From: Actinomadura livida
GTDB lineage: Bacteria > Actinomycetota > Actinomycetes > Streptosporangiales > Streptosporangiaceae
Length of the DNA: 64,000 bases
Reading direction: 5' to 3'
Assembly (NCBI RefSeq): GCF_014648675.1
Contig: NZ_BMRO01000005.1
Coordinates: 119,285-183,284, forward strand
Position numbers and translations under genes: made by a program. Below the pieces are notes generated by a model. The model did not search any database, was not told the DNA's origin, and saw nothing but the letters and a program-made list of their open reading frames with translations. Positions 24,653 through 33,487 of this stretch are shown here, in pieces. How positions within the stretch are numbered: position 1 is the stretch's first letter; each line of letters opens with the position of its first letter.

Positions 24653-27031
24653 TCAGCTGTCCGCGATGTGCAATGCGGCCAGCGCGGCGTTGACGATCGC
24701 GCCCGGCCGCAGGTCGTGCAGCTCGTACAGGTCCCGGATGCTGCCCGACTGCCCGAACTCGTCCACGCCGAGCGGGACCGCGGGCACGCCCAGCGCGGAG
24801 CCGAGCCACGACAGCGCGTGCGAGGCCGCGTCCTGCACGGTCACGACCGGCGCCCGCTCGGCGAACGCGGCGCGCAGCGCGCCCGGCCCCGGCCGCGCCG
24901 TCGCCGTGCGCACGCCCTCCCGCAGGCCGCCCTGCCACGCGCGGTAGAGCCGGCCGGCGGACGTGACGTCCACGACATGGGCCGCGACGCCCTCCTCGCC
25001 GAGCTCCTCGGCCGCCTCCAGGACCTCCGGCATGACCGCGCCCGACGCCGCGAGGTGCACGACCGGCGCGCCCTCGTCCCGCAGCGCCGGCCGGTCGTGG
25101 TGGGCGTCCCGGAGCCGGTAGGCGCCCGCGAGCGCCTGCGCCCGGAGCTCCGCGTCGCCGAGCCGTGCCCGCGCGGCCTCGAACGGCGCCTGGTCGATCG
25201 GCCGGGTCGTCAGCCGGAAGTAGTACGCGCCCTCGTCGTCGCCCGTCCCGCCGGGGTCGGCGGCGATCCGGCCGAGCGCGTCGCACAGCAGCCAGTCCAG
25301 CGCCGCGCCGTAGGCGGGCTCGACGAACGTGACGTCCGGCAGCTCGATCCCGACCGACGCCGTGACCGACGACTGGTGCGCGCCGCCCTCCGGGGCGAGG
25401 GAGATGCCCGACGGCGTGCCCGCCACGACGAACCGCGACCCCGAGTACGCCCCGTACAGGAAGGCGTCCAGCCCGCGCAGGACGAACGGGTCGTACACCG
25501 TGCCCACGGGCAGCAGCGGCTGGTCCGACAGGTCCCACGCCAGGCCCAGCTGCCCGAGCAGCAGGAACAGGTTCATCTCCGAGATGCCGAGCGGGATGTA
25601 CTGGCCCGCGGGGTCCTCCGTCCAGCGCAGCGGGCCGTCCTGCGACCAGGTCCGGCGGTGCGCGGGGGAGAAGACGCCGGTCTTGTTGATGAACCCGGCG
25701 AGGTTGGTGGACGTCGCGACGTCCGGGGCCGTCGTCACCAGGTAGGGGGCGACCCTCTCGTCGCGGGCCAGGTCGGTGAGCACTCGGCCGAAGACCTCCT
25801 GGGTGGAGGTGGGCTTCGCCGTCCGCACCCCCGTGGCGTCGGGCACCGCGATGCGCGGGGCCTCGGGACGCGGCGGCCGCTCCAGGTGCTCGCGCCGCTT
25901 CTCCGCCCAGATGCCCGCCGGGGACTCCGGGTCGAGCCGGTCCCACTCGGTCTCGGGGGTGAGGCCCGTCCGGGTCCGCAGCTCGTCGATCTGCTCGCCG
26001 GTGAGCAGCGCCGCGTGGTTGCGGGCGCCGCCCGCGAGCGGGAGCCCCCAGCCCTTCACCGTGTAGGCGAAGATCACGCTCGGCTTGTCGCGGACCGCGT
26101 CGCACTGGGCGAACGCGTCCAGCACGGCCTCGACGTCATGCCCGCCCAGGTCGGTGACCAGCGGGCCCAGCTCCGCGTCGGGCACGTCCGCGACGAACTC
26201 GCCGACCTCCGCCGGCGCGCCGTCCAGGAAGCGTTCGCGCAGCTCGGGCCCCGCCAGCCCGAACAGCGACTGGTACTGCTCGTTGGGCATCGCGTCGATC
26301 CACGACCGCAGGTGCTCGCCGCCGGGGCGCGCGAAGGCGGCCTGGAGGCGGCGGCCGTACTTGATCTCCACCACGTGCCACCCGGCCGCGGCGAAGTGCC
26401 CGCGCCACTGGCCGATGCGGACGCCCGGCACGATCCGGTCCAGGGACTGGCGGTTGAAGTCCACGAGCCAGGTGACGTCGCCCAGCCCGGCCGCCGCGGG
26501 TTCGGCGACGGCCTCCCAGACGTTGCCCTCGTCCAGCTCCGCGTCCCCGATCAGCGCGATGAACCGGGAGGCCGGCCGCGCGCCGAAGTGGGCGTCGACG
26601 TACCGGCGGGTGAGCGAGGCGAACAGCGGCGCGGCGGCGCCGAGGCCCACCGATCCCGTGGAGAAGTCGACGGTGTCGGGGTCCTTCGTCCGGCTCGGGT
26701 ACGACTGGAGGCCGCCGCGCTCGCGCAGCCGCGTCAGGTACGAGCGGTCCAGCCCGCCGAGCAGGTACTGGATGGCGTGGAAGGCGGGCGAGGCGTGCGG
26801 CTTGACCGCCACGCGGTCCGCCGGGTCGAGGTGCGCGAACCACAGCGCGGTCATCGCGGTGACCAGCGAGGCGCTGGACGCCTGGTGGCCGCCGACCTTG
26901 AGCCCGTCGCCGGTCTCGCGCTCGCGGTTCGCGGCGTCCACGATGCGCGTCGCGAGCCACAGCACGCGCCGCTGGATCTCGTCGAGGACGGTCGGTGTCG
27001 GGCCCGCTGGGAACTTGCCGGCCTCGCTCAC
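24653..27031 (-). CDS. AceE-like (transketolase-family) pyruvate dehydrogenase E1 component
   Basis: 792 residues, a ThDP enzyme of the homodimeric E1 type (E. coli AceE is about 890). The cofactor motif runs GDAELDEGNVWEA...WLVDFNRQSLD near residues 170-205, comparable with the GDGEMDE...NxQRLD of AceE; HASPAFHAIQYLLGGL and DVATSTNLAGFINKTGVFSP are also AceE-like. No E2 or E3 gene is nearby. It stands alone between operators D/E and may act on a 2-oxoacid produced by the pathway. The GTG start has operator E about 40 bases upstream. Confidence 0.8.
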   Translation of the reverse strand: MSEAGKFPAGPTPTVLDEIQRRVLWLATRIVDAANRERETGDGLKVGGHQASSASLVTAMTALWFAHLDPADRVAVKPHASPAFHAIQYLLGGLDRSYLTRLRERGGLQSYPSRTKDPDTVDFSTGSVGLGAAAPLFASLTRRYVDAHFGARPASRFIALIGDAELDEGNVWEAVAEPAAAGLGDVTWLVDFNRQSLDRIVPGVRIGQWRGHFAAAGWHVVEIKYGRRLQAAFARPGGEHLRSWIDAMPNEQYQSLFGLAGPELRERFLDGAPAEVGEFVADVPDAELGPLVTDLGGHDVEAVLDAFAQCDAVRDKPSVIFAYTVKGWGLPLAGGARNHAALLTGEQIDELRTRTGLTPETEWDRLDPESPAGIWAEKRREHLERPPRPEAPRIAVPDATGVRTAKPTSTQEVFGRVLTDLARDERVAPYLVTTAPDVATSTNLAGFINKTGVFSPAHRRTWSQDGPLRWTEDPAGQYIPLGISEMNLFLLLGQLGLAWDLSDQPLLPVGTVYDPFVLRGLDAFLYGAYSGSRFVVAGTPSGISLAPEGGAHQSSVTASVGIELPDVTFVEPAYGAALDWLLCDALGRIAADPGGTGDDEGAYYFRLTTRPIDQAPFEAARARLGDAELRAQALAGAYRLRDAHHDRPALRDEGAPVVHLAASGAVMPEVLEAAEELGEEGVAAHVVDVTSAGRLYRAWQGGLREGVRTATARPGPGALRAAFAERAPVVTVQDAASHALSWLGSALGVPAVPLGVDEFGQSGSIRDLYELHDLRPGAIVNAALAALHIADS

Positions 27032-27069
27032 GGCTTCACCTGCCTGGTCGCGATCGGGAACTGCATCGT

Positions 27070-27084
27070 ATATGTCCGATTTTT
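27070..27084 (-). promoter_or_regulatory. 15-bp dyad operator, copy E
   Basis: On the minus strand this reads AAAAATCGGACATAT, upstream of the AceE-like gene. It is the most degenerate copy, but position and core (TCNGACATA) agree with copies A and C. Confidence 0.5.
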
Positions 27085-27172
27085 AGCCGAGAACTGGTCA
27101 TCTGTCACCCCTGGTGTGGGGTGGAGGTGGAGTTGACTGGCAAGATGGACCTGCTGATACTCATTCGCGGTG

Positions 27173-27187
27173 ATACATCAGATATAT
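27173..27187 (+). promoter_or_regulatory. 15-bp dyad operator, copy F
   Basis: ATACATCAGATATAT, 6 of 7 arm positions symmetric. It lies 36 bases upstream of the crotonase GTG, in the divergent region shared with the AceE-like gene. Confidence 0.75.
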
Positions 27188-27223
27188 ACCGGGCGACGTC
27201 GTCGCCCGGGGGAGGGCGGGGCC

Positions 27224-28012
27224 GTGCCGACGCTGGAGACCATGAGCCTTGAGGTGGCGGACCGCGTGGCGCGCATCACGTTCACCCGCCCCGAGTCGAT
27301 GAACAGCCTGACCGCGCGGATGTTCGACGACCTGGAGGCGGCCATCGACGCGGCCGAGGCCGACCCCGAGGTCCGCGTCCTCGTCATCGGCGGGACGGGC
27401 CGCGCGTTCAGCGTCGGTCTCGACCTCACGCTGCTGGACGAGGCGTTCGGCGACCCCGCCGTGTGGGAACGCGTCGCCAAGCGGCTCGCCGCGCTCACCC
27501 TGCGCCTGGAGAGCCTGCCGATGCCGGTGATCGCCGCCGTCAACGGCCTCGCCCGCGCCGGCGGGTTCGAGCTGCTGCTGGCCTGCGACCTGGTGCTGAT
27601 CGCGGACTCCGCCCGCATCGCCGACGCGCACGCCGAGTTCGGCGTCATCCCGGCGGGCGGCTCGACCGCGCGGCTGCCCCGGATCGTCGGCCGGCAGCGC
27701 GCCAGAGAGATCTTCCTCACCGGACGATGGATTCCCGCCGCCGAGGCCGTCGAACTCGGAATCGCCCTCAAATCCGTCCCGGCGGACGAACTGGACGCCG
27801 CCGTGGCCGAACTGGCCGGCCGTCTCGCCCGGCAGTCGCGCGCCTGCATGGCCGCCATGAAGCGCCAGTTCGCGGCGGTCGAGGCGCTCCCCCTCGCGGA
27901 GGCGGTCGTCCCCGAGATCGAGGAGTTCGTCTCCTACACGACCCCGCCCGACTCCGACGGCCAGGAAGGCTTCCGCGCCTACCGCGAGAACCGCCCCCCG
28001 TCCTGGGCATGA
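27224..28012 (+). CDS. enoyl-CoA hydratase/isomerase family protein
   Basis: 262 residues. Crotonase signatures are clear (RAFSVGLDLTLLD, VNGLARAGGFELLLACDLVLI). As in its paralog at 6.1-6.9 kb, the first Glu is kept in GGFELLLACD while the second region reads ADAHAEFGVIPAGGSTARL. I chose the GTG at 27224, preceded by GGGGGAGGGCGGGG; an earlier ATG would lie within operator F. It is a single-gene transcript ended by a hairpin. Confidence 0.85.
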   Translation: MPTLETMSLEVADRVARITFTRPESMNSLTARMFDDLEAAIDAAEADPEVRVLVIGGTGRAFSVGLDLTLLDEAFGDPAVWERVAKRLAALTLRLESLPMPVIAAVNGLARAGGFELLLACDLVLIADSARIADAHAEFGVIPAGGSTARLPRIVGRQRAREIFLTGRWIPAAEAVELGIALKSVPADELDAAVAELAGRLARQSRACMAAMKRQFAAVEALPLAEAVVPEIEEFVSYTTPPDSDGQEGFRAYRENRPPSWA

Positions 28013-28029
28013 CCCCGCCACAGTGACCC

Positions 28030-28068
28030 GGTCGGGTGCGGCTTTCCGGGGGCCGCACCTGACCGACC
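28030..28068. terminator. bidirectional terminator hairpin
   Basis: GGTCGGGTGCGGC (28030-28042) pairs with 28052-28068 with a two-base bulge. It lies between convergent crotonase and GntR genes. Confidence 0.6.
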
Positions 28069-28079
28069 AATACGTTCTC

Positions 28080-28835
28080 TTACTGCTCGCGGTAGGCGTC
28101 GCGGATGTAGCGGAGGTGGTCGCGCATGGCGGCGGAGGCGGCCTCGCCGTCGCCGGCTTCGAGCAGTTCGATGATCTGCTCGTGCTGGTCGTCGACCTGG
28201 GCCCAGAACTCGGCGGGGGAGTCGGCGTTCAGGAAGCGCGTCCGCAGGACGTGGAAGACCGGCTGCGTCATCATCGTGAGCAGCCCGTTCCCGGTCGCCT
28301 CCATGATGATCCCGTGGAAGTGCCGGTGCTCCTGGAACTTCATGCTGCGGCCCCGGGAGCGCTTCTCGCGCTCCGTCGCGGCGTGCAACGCGTCGAGGTG
28401 ACGCTGCTCGCGGCGCTCGGCCGCGATGGCGGTGGCGGGGACCTCCAGCAGTTCGCGGGCCTCCAGGATCGCCGCCAGCGGCAGCGCCGCCGAGCCCGAC
28501 ATCAGCCCGATGCCGGCCTCCAGGAAGTCGCTGATCTGGTCGGGCTCGATGTGCGAGACGAACGTGCCGCCGGTGGTGCCGCGGACCGTCTTCACCAGGC
28601 CCTGCGACGCCAGCACGCGCAGCGCCTCGCGGACCGTGCTGCGGCTCACCCCGAAGTTGCCGCCGATCTCGCCCTCCGGGGGAAGGCGGTCGCCGGGGGC
28701 CAGGGAGCCGTCCAGGATCAGCTCGCGCAGCTGGTCGGCGACCTGCTGGTAGGCCGGGCGCAGCCGGCTGACCGGCAGCGCCGTCGCCGTCCCCGTGCCG
28801 GAGCGGCCGGAGGTGTTGTCTTTGGTGCTGGACAC
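28080..28835 (-). CDS. GntR family regulator, FadR subfamily (FCD domain)
   Basis: 251 residues. The N-terminal winged helix (YQQVADQLRELILDGSLAPGDRLPPEGEI...VSRSTVREALRVLASQGLVKTVRG) is typical GntR. The C-terminal FCD domain shows the metal/ligand-binding residues HRHFHGIIMEATGN, DDQHEQIIELLEAGD and MRDHLRYI. Such proteins repress catabolic genes until an acid or acyl ligand binds, and bind short dyads. The GTG at 28835 follows AGGGGGACAG. Operator G lies 85 bases upstream, suggesting autoregulation. It is the only regulator inside the 5.7-39.6 kb region and so the best candidate for all eleven dyad copies. Confidence 0.9.
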   Translation of the reverse strand: MSSTKDNTSGRSGTGTATALPVSRLRPAYQQVADQLRELILDGSLAPGDRLPPEGEIGGNFGVSRSTVREALRVLASQGLVKTVRGTTGGTFVSHIEPDQISDFLEAGIGLMSGSAALPLAAILEARELLEVPATAIAAERREQRHLDALHAATEREKRSRGRSMKFQEHRHFHGIIMEATGNGLLTMMTQPVFHVLRTRFLNADSPAEFWAQVDDQHEQIIELLEAGDGEAASAAMRDHLRYIRDAYREQ

Positions 28836-28919
28836 GTCGCTGTCCCCCTGGTCTGGCTTCGAGTGCTGGTTCGTCGAGTCGGGAACTCCGCGCCACCGGG
28901 ACTCACAGCACGCTTGAGC

Positions 28920-28934
28920 ATACATCAGACATCA
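28920..28934 (+). promoter_or_regulatory. 15-bp dyad operator, copy G
   Basis: ATACATCAGACATCA, upstream of the gntR-type gene. The 28836-29186 interval holds no gene. It contains this copy, copy H and a small stem-loop (CGGAGG/CCTCCG at 29016-29030). Confidence 0.7.
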
Positions 28935-29122
28935 TGCGAGGCCGTGGCGGGCGGCGGGCGCCGCTTAGGCCGGAGGTGCGGGTCCGGTCTGCGCTATCTG
29001 CCCTGGCGGGCGGGGCGGAGGAAACCTCCGACACCGTACCGGAGACCGGCCGGTAAGCCGGTGACGGTGGGAGGTGTCCTCGCTCGCGTTCCGATCAGGT
29101 GGCTTTGGTACGGTGGGCCGCA

Positions 29123-29137
29123 ATACATCAGACTTTA
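29123..29137 (+). promoter_or_regulatory. 15-bp dyad operator, copy H
   Basis: ATACATCAGACTTTA, about 50 bases upstream of the VOC-family gene on the + strand. Confidence 0.7.
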
Positions 29138-29186
29138 TCGGGCTGGTTCCGGACGCGAACCGGTGGCGGCGATGGGGGACGGGAAA

Positions 29187-30098
29187 GTGTTCGACGGTAT
29201 CGACATCGTGGTCCTGCCGGTGGCCGGCACCGGCCCGCTGCTCGACCTCTACGTGGACGCGATGGGCTTCGATGTCGTCGAGAAGGGGCCCGTCCGGGAG
29301 CCCGCGGTGTGGCAGCGGCTGTGGGATCTGCCGGCGCCGCCCGCGGAGTCGGTGCTGCTCGGCAAGCCCGGCAGCAAGGGCGGCTGGATCCGGCTGGTGG
29401 ACGTGCCCGGCCTGCCGCGTCCCGACGCCGCCGGCGTACCCGACCGGCCCGGGCCGTACGCGCTCGACTTCTACCTGCGCCACCCGGACGCCACCGAGGC
29501 GGTGATCGGCGAGCAGGGGTGGACGTTCGTCAGCGAACCCGTCGACTACCTCCTGCCCGGCACCGAGTACCCGGTCAGGGAGCGGCTGCTGGACCAGACG
29601 CACTCGGGCCTGCGGCACGCGTTCGTCCAGTACCGGGAGGGCCGGACGCGGTGCGTGCTCGGGGAGCGGCCCGAGGTGGACGTCAGCGAGGTCAACGCGG
29701 TCGTGTTCGGCACCGCCGACCTGCCGGGGGCGCGGGCCTTCGTGGCGGAGGTCCTCGGCGGCCGCGTCTACTTCGACGGCCGGTTCGACGGCCCCCCGGT
29801 GGAGCGGCTGCTCGGGCTGGCGCCCGGTGACGGCTTCGACGCGGTCATCGCCCGCGGACCGGCGTCCCGCAACGCCCGGCTGGAGTTCCTCCAGCACCTC
29901 GTCCCCGCGGCGCCCCGGCCGCCGCACGCCTACCCGCGGGTCGTCGCGGGCTGCGCGATGGACGACCTCGACGCGCTCGCGGCGCGGCTCGCCGCGGGGG
30001 ACCACGGCGTCTCGACCGGCATCGTGGAGACCGCCGAGGGCCCCCAGCTCGGGCTGCGCTCCCGTTACGGCGCGGCCTTCCAGTTCTGGCGGCGCTGA
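29187..30098 (+). CDS. VOC (glyoxalase/dioxygenase) superfamily protein
   Basis: 303 residues comprising two vicinal-oxygen-chelate halves: GIDIVVLPVAGTGPLLDLYVDAMGFDVVEKG, and VNAVVFGTADLPGARAFVAEVLGGRVYFDGRF near residue 170. VOC proteins include ring-cleaving dioxygenases, epimerases and lyases. Metal ligands are not obvious, so catalysis is open. I chose the GTG at 29187 (preceded by GGGGGACGGGAAA), which starts at the first VOC strand; an ATG at 29172 is the alternative. The gene lies alone behind operator H, convergent with the dehydrogenase operon. Confidence 0.65.
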   Translation: MFDGIDIVVLPVAGTGPLLDLYVDAMGFDVVEKGPVREPAVWQRLWDLPAPPAESVLLGKPGSKGGWIRLVDVPGLPRPDAAGVPDRPGPYALDFYLRHPDATEAVIGEQGWTFVSEPVDYLLPGTEYPVRERLLDQTHSGLRHAFVQYREGRTRCVLGERPEVDVSEVNAVVFGTADLPGARAFVAEVLGGRVYFDGRFDGPPVERLLGLAPGDGFDAVIARGPASRNARLEFLQHLVPAAPRPPHAYPRVVAGCAMDDLDALAARLAAGDHGVSTGIVETAEGPQLGLRSRYGAAFQFWRR

Positions 30099-30126
30099 GG
30101 ACCGGCCGGTCCCGGGAGCCGGCCTC
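30097..30126. terminator. hairpin between convergent genes
   Basis: GAGG-A-CCGGC at 30097-30106 pairs with GCCGGCCTC at 30118-30126, with one bulged base. It spans the 26-base gap between two convergent stop codons. Confidence 0.45.
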
Positions 30127-31297
30127 ACAGCAGCCGGGCGATCTCGTCGAGCATCACCTCGGTCGACCCGCCGCCGATGGCGAGGAAGCGGGCGTCCCGG
30201 GCGATCCGCTCGACCGCCGATCCCTGGACGAACCCGTTGCCGCCGTTGAACTGGACGCACTTGTACGCCAGCTCGTTGACGATCTCCGGCACCGAGGACT
30301 TCAGCACCGCCGCGTGCGTGCGGGGGTCCTGCCCGGAGTCCGCCAGCGCGGCCGTGTGGTAGAGCAGGGTCTTCGCCGAGGCGAGGCGCGCCGTCAGCCG
30401 GGCCATCTCGTGCCGGAGGGCCTGGAGGTCCCAGAGCTTCCCGCCGTAGCCGGGCCGCGTGTGCAGCCAGGCGGCCGTCTCGGCGAGGGCGGCCTCGCCC
30501 AGCCCGACGGCCTGCGCGGCCAGGCCGATCCGCTCGTGGTCGAGGCCCCGCATCATCCAGCGGAAGCCCTCCCCCTCCTCGCCCAGGCGGTTGCGGGCGG
30601 GGATGCGGCAGCCGTCGAACACCAGCTCACCGGTGTCGGACGAGCGCCAGCCGGTCTTCTCGAACGTCCGCCCGTTGCTCAGGCCGGGGGTGCCGCGTTC
30701 CACGACGAACAGCGAGAGGCCGTGCCGCCCCGGCTCGCCGGTCCGGGCGACGACGAAGAACAGGCCGGCGATGTTCGCGTTCGTGATGAACGTCTTGCGG
30801 CCGTCGAGGACGTAGGCGTCCCCGTCCCGGCGCGCGCGGACGGCGAGCCGGGTCAGGTCGGAGCTCGCGTCGGGCTCGGTGACGGCGAGCGCGCAGATCT
30901 TCCGGCCGGACAGGATGTCGGGCAGGAACCGGCGCCGCTGCTCCTCGTCGCCCGCGCGGGACACGTGCAGTGCGGAGTAGTCGGTGTGGACGGAGATCGA
31001 GGTGGCCACGCCCCCGAACGTGGAGCGTCCCAGCTCCTCGTTGAAGACGACCGCGCCGCGCGTCCCCGCGCCGCCCCCGCCGTGCTCGGCCGGGAACGAC
31101 AGCCCGAGGAAGCCCAGCGCGCCCAGCTCGGTGAACACCTCGTCCGGGACCCGCAGCGCCGACTCCCACTCGGGTGCGCGCGGGACGATGTAGTCCTGCA
31201 CGAATCGGCGCATGACGCCGCGCAGCGCGCGGTGCTCTTCGTCGAGGAAGGTGTCATCGAGCCGGAGGGAGTCGATGACACGGTTGCTAGCGGACAT
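30125..31297 (-). CDS. acyl-CoA dehydrogenase
   Basis: 390 residues with ACAD segments ALAVTEPDASSD and YVLDGRKTFITNA. The C-terminal motif is AIGGGSTEVM, lacking the Glu of the IxEGT motif; Glu in GLDHERIGLAAQ is the probable base, as in isovaleryl-CoA dehydrogenase-type enzymes, which often act on branched substrates. It is the last gene of the liv-amidase operon, and its start overlaps the amidase end by 11 bases. Confidence 0.88.
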   Translation of the reverse strand: MSASNRVIDSLRLDDTFLDEEHRALRGVMRRFVQDYIVPRAPEWESALRVPDEVFTELGALGFLGLSFPAEHGGGGAGTRGAVVFNEELGRSTFGGVATSISVHTDYSALHVSRAGDEEQRRRFLPDILSGRKICALAVTEPDASSDLTRLAVRARRDGDAYVLDGRKTFITNANIAGLFFVVARTGEPGRHGLSLFVVERGTPGLSNGRTFEKTGWRSSDTGELVFDGCRIPARNRLGEEGEGFRWMMRGLDHERIGLAAQAVGLGEAALAETAAWLHTRPGYGGKLWDLQALRHEMARLTARLASAKTLLYHTAALADSGQDPRTHAAVLKSSVPEIVNELAYKCVQFNGGNGFVQGSAVERIARDARFLAIGGGSTEVMLDEIARLL

Positions 31298-32759
31298 GGG
31301 CCTGGCCCGTGGTCCGCGCGCCCGTGGTCGGCGCGATCGTCGTCATCGCGCTGATCAGCGTCTCGTCACGGCCGGGAGCGGCCACCCACTGCAGGCCGAT
31401 CGGAAGGCCGTCCCGGTCGGTGCCGAGCGGCTGCGTCCCGCAGGGGAGCGCGGCCAGGTTCGCCAGGATGTTGTACCGCAGATGCGCGGCGGCCATGGTC
31501 ACCTCCGTTCCGCCGACCGGAACCATCCCGTCGGCGACGGCGTCCGCCCGGGGCGCGACGCAAGGCATGGTGGGCATCGCGAGCAGGTCGACGCCGGACA
31601 GCGCCGCCAGCGCCTCGCCGCGCAGGAGGTGCCGCACCCGCTGCGCTCGCACGTAGGCACCGGCGGGGACCTCCGCCGCGAGGTCGAGCATGGCGCGTAC
31701 GTCCGCGCCGAACAGCTCGTCCCCGCCGGGCCCGCGCCGCTCGCGGTGGTAGTCGAGGCACTCGCCGAGGATGATCGTCATGCCGGCGGTGACGCCGGCC
31801 CAGCCGTGCGGGATCTCCACGTCGACGACCTCGCCGCCGAGGTCGCGGACGGTGGCCAGCGCCCGCTCGAAGGCCGCGCCGATGGCGGGGTCGACGGGCT
31901 CGTCCAGCGTGCCCGCCGGCACGCCGACCCGCAGTCCCCCGAACCCGGTGGGACGGGCCGCGCCGCCCGCCGGGGAGATGATCCCCAGGGCGGACGCGGA
32001 CAGCGCGATGTCGCCGGCCGTCGCGGCGATCAGTCCGACCCGGTCCAGCGACCAGGCGAGCGGCAGCACGCCGTCGCCGGGCAGCCGCCCGGGGGACGGG
32101 ACGAACCCGGCCGTCCCGCAGTAGGCCGACGGGATCCGCACCGACCCGCCGGTGTCGCTGCCGAGGGCGAGCCGCACGTGCCCGGCGGCGACGGCCGCCG
32201 CCGACCCGCCGGACGAACCGCCCGGGATCCGCGCGGTGTCGTGCGGATTGCGGGTCGGCGGCGTGGTGCCGCCGAACGCGTACTCGTGCGTGGTGGTCTT
32301 GCCGACGACCACGGCCCCGGCCGCGCGGAGCCGGGCGACGCTTCCGGCGTCGGCGGCGGGGACGCGCCGCCCGGCGCCGTCGAGGTGCCGGGACCCGGCG
32401 CCGGTCGGCATCCCGGCCACGTCGATGAGGTCCTTCACCCCGACCGGGAGCCCCCGCAGCGTCCCGCGGCCGCCGTTCCGCTCCGCCTCGGCGCGGGCGC
32501 CTTCGGCGTCCACGAGCGCCCAGGCGCGGAACTCCCCGTCGGTGGCGGCGATCCGCTGCAGCGCCCGCTCGACCTGCTCGACCGGGTCGGCGGGGGCGGA
32601 ACCCTGCCCGGCGGGGACGGGCGACGAGGTGTCGTCCGGCGGGTCGCCCTGGTAGAGCGCGCCCGGCAGGCTCGCCTCCGCCAGCGCGATGCCGTAGAGC
32701 CGCTCAAGATCGGCGTGGAGGGGGCCGCCCGAGAGGGGAGCCCCGGTCCCCGGACCCAT
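31287..32759 (-). CDS. amidase (amidase-signature family)
   Basis: 490 residues with the complete AS triad: Lys109 (GVKDLIDVAG), cis-Ser183 (GGSSGGSAAAVAAG) and nucleophile Ser206 (SDTGGSVRIPS). Amidases of this family convert carboxamides to acids and ammonia. Lying between the Liv transporter and a dehydrogenase, it may convert an imported amide into the acid used by the CoA ligase (inference). The ATG at 32759 overlaps the LivF stop (TGATG). Confidence 0.88.
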   Translation of the reverse strand: MGPGTGAPLSGGPLHADLERLYGIALAEASLPGALYQGDPPDDTSSPVPAGQGSAPADPVEQVERALQRIAATDGEFRAWALVDAEGARAEAERNGGRGTLRGLPVGVKDLIDVAGMPTGAGSRHLDGAGRRVPAADAGSVARLRAAGAVVVGKTTTHEYAFGGTTPPTRNPHDTARIPGGSSGGSAAAVAAGHVRLALGSDTGGSVRIPSAYCGTAGFVPSPGRLPGDGVLPLAWSLDRVGLIAATAGDIALSASALGIISPAGGAARPTGFGGLRVGVPAGTLDEPVDPAIGAAFERALATVRDLGGEVVDVEIPHGWAGVTAGMTIILGECLDYHRERRGPGGDELFGADVRAMLDLAAEVPAGAYVRAQRVRHLLRGEALAALSGVDLLAMPTMPCVAPRADAVADGMVPVGGTEVTMAAAHLRYNILANLAALPCGTQPLGTDRDGLPIGLQWVAAPGRDETLISAMTTIAPTTGARTTGQAHVR

Positions 32760-33487
32760 CACGCCCCCAAGTAGGCCGAGCGGACCACTTCGTCCTCGGT
32801 CAGCTCGTCGATGTTCCCCTCGACCACCACCTCGCCCTGCCGCAGCAGGTAGCCGCGGTCGGCCAGCTCGAAGGCGAGCGGCGCGTTCTGCTCGATGAGC
32901 AGGATCGACAGCCCGCCCTTGCGCAGCGCCTCCAGCGCGTCGAACACCTCACCGGTGATCTTGGGGGAGAGGCCCATGGACGGCTCGTCCAGGATCAGGA
33001 TCTCCGGCTCGGCCATCAGCGCGCGGCCCACCGCGACCATCTGCTGCTCCCCGCCGGACATCGTCGACGTCTCCTGGGAGGCGCGCTTGCGCAGCACCGG
33101 GAACAGGTCCATGACCTTCTCCAGGCGCTCCTCGACCACCGCCTTCGGCACGTTGCCGTGGTAGCAGCCGAGCTCCAGGTTCGTCTGGACGGTCTGCTCC
33201 ACGAACAGGTGCCGCCCCTCCAGGACGCTGCCGATGCCCCGCGCCACCGCCTCGTGCGGCTGGCGCGGCATCGGCTCGCCGTTGACCCGGATCGTGCCCC
33301 CGGCCGGACGGTAGAGCCCGCCCGCCAGCCGCGCGAGCGTCGTCTTGCCCGCGCCGTTCGGCCCGATGACGCAGACCGCCTCACCGCGGTTCACGTGCAG
33401 GTCCACGCCCTTCAGCGCGCTGATCGCCCCGTACCGGTAGACGGCGCCGCTCAGTTCGAGCAGCGGACCCTCCTGCGCCCGTGCCAT
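32759..33487 (-). CDS. livF: branched-chain-type ABC transporter ATPase (LivF)
   Basis: 242 residues, LivF length. Walker A GPNGAGKTTLARL, signature TMSGGEQQMVAVGRAL, Walker B ILILDEPSMGLSP. It energises import with the LivG-like protein. It ends in the HAAT-type C-terminus (VVEGNIDELTEDEVVRSAYLGA). Start overlaps LivG stop by one base. Confidence 0.9.
   Translation of the reverse strand: MARAQEGPLLELSGAVYRYGAISALKGVDLHVNRGEAVCVIGPNGAGKTTLARLAGGLYRPAGGTIRVNGEPMPRQPHEAVARGIGSVLEGRHLFVEQTVQTNLELGCYHGNVPKAVVEERLEKVMDLFPVLRKRASQETSTMSGGEQQMVAVGRALMAEPEILILDEPSMGLSPKITGEVFDALEALRKGGLSILLIEQNAPLAFELADRGYLLRQGEVVVEGNIDELTEDEVVRSAYLGA

Noticed and set aside
28023..29186. In-frame 5' extension of the VOC gene and + strand frame across the GntR gene
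   Set aside because: It would run antisense through the GntR gene and across operators G and H. The VOC fold begins at 29187.
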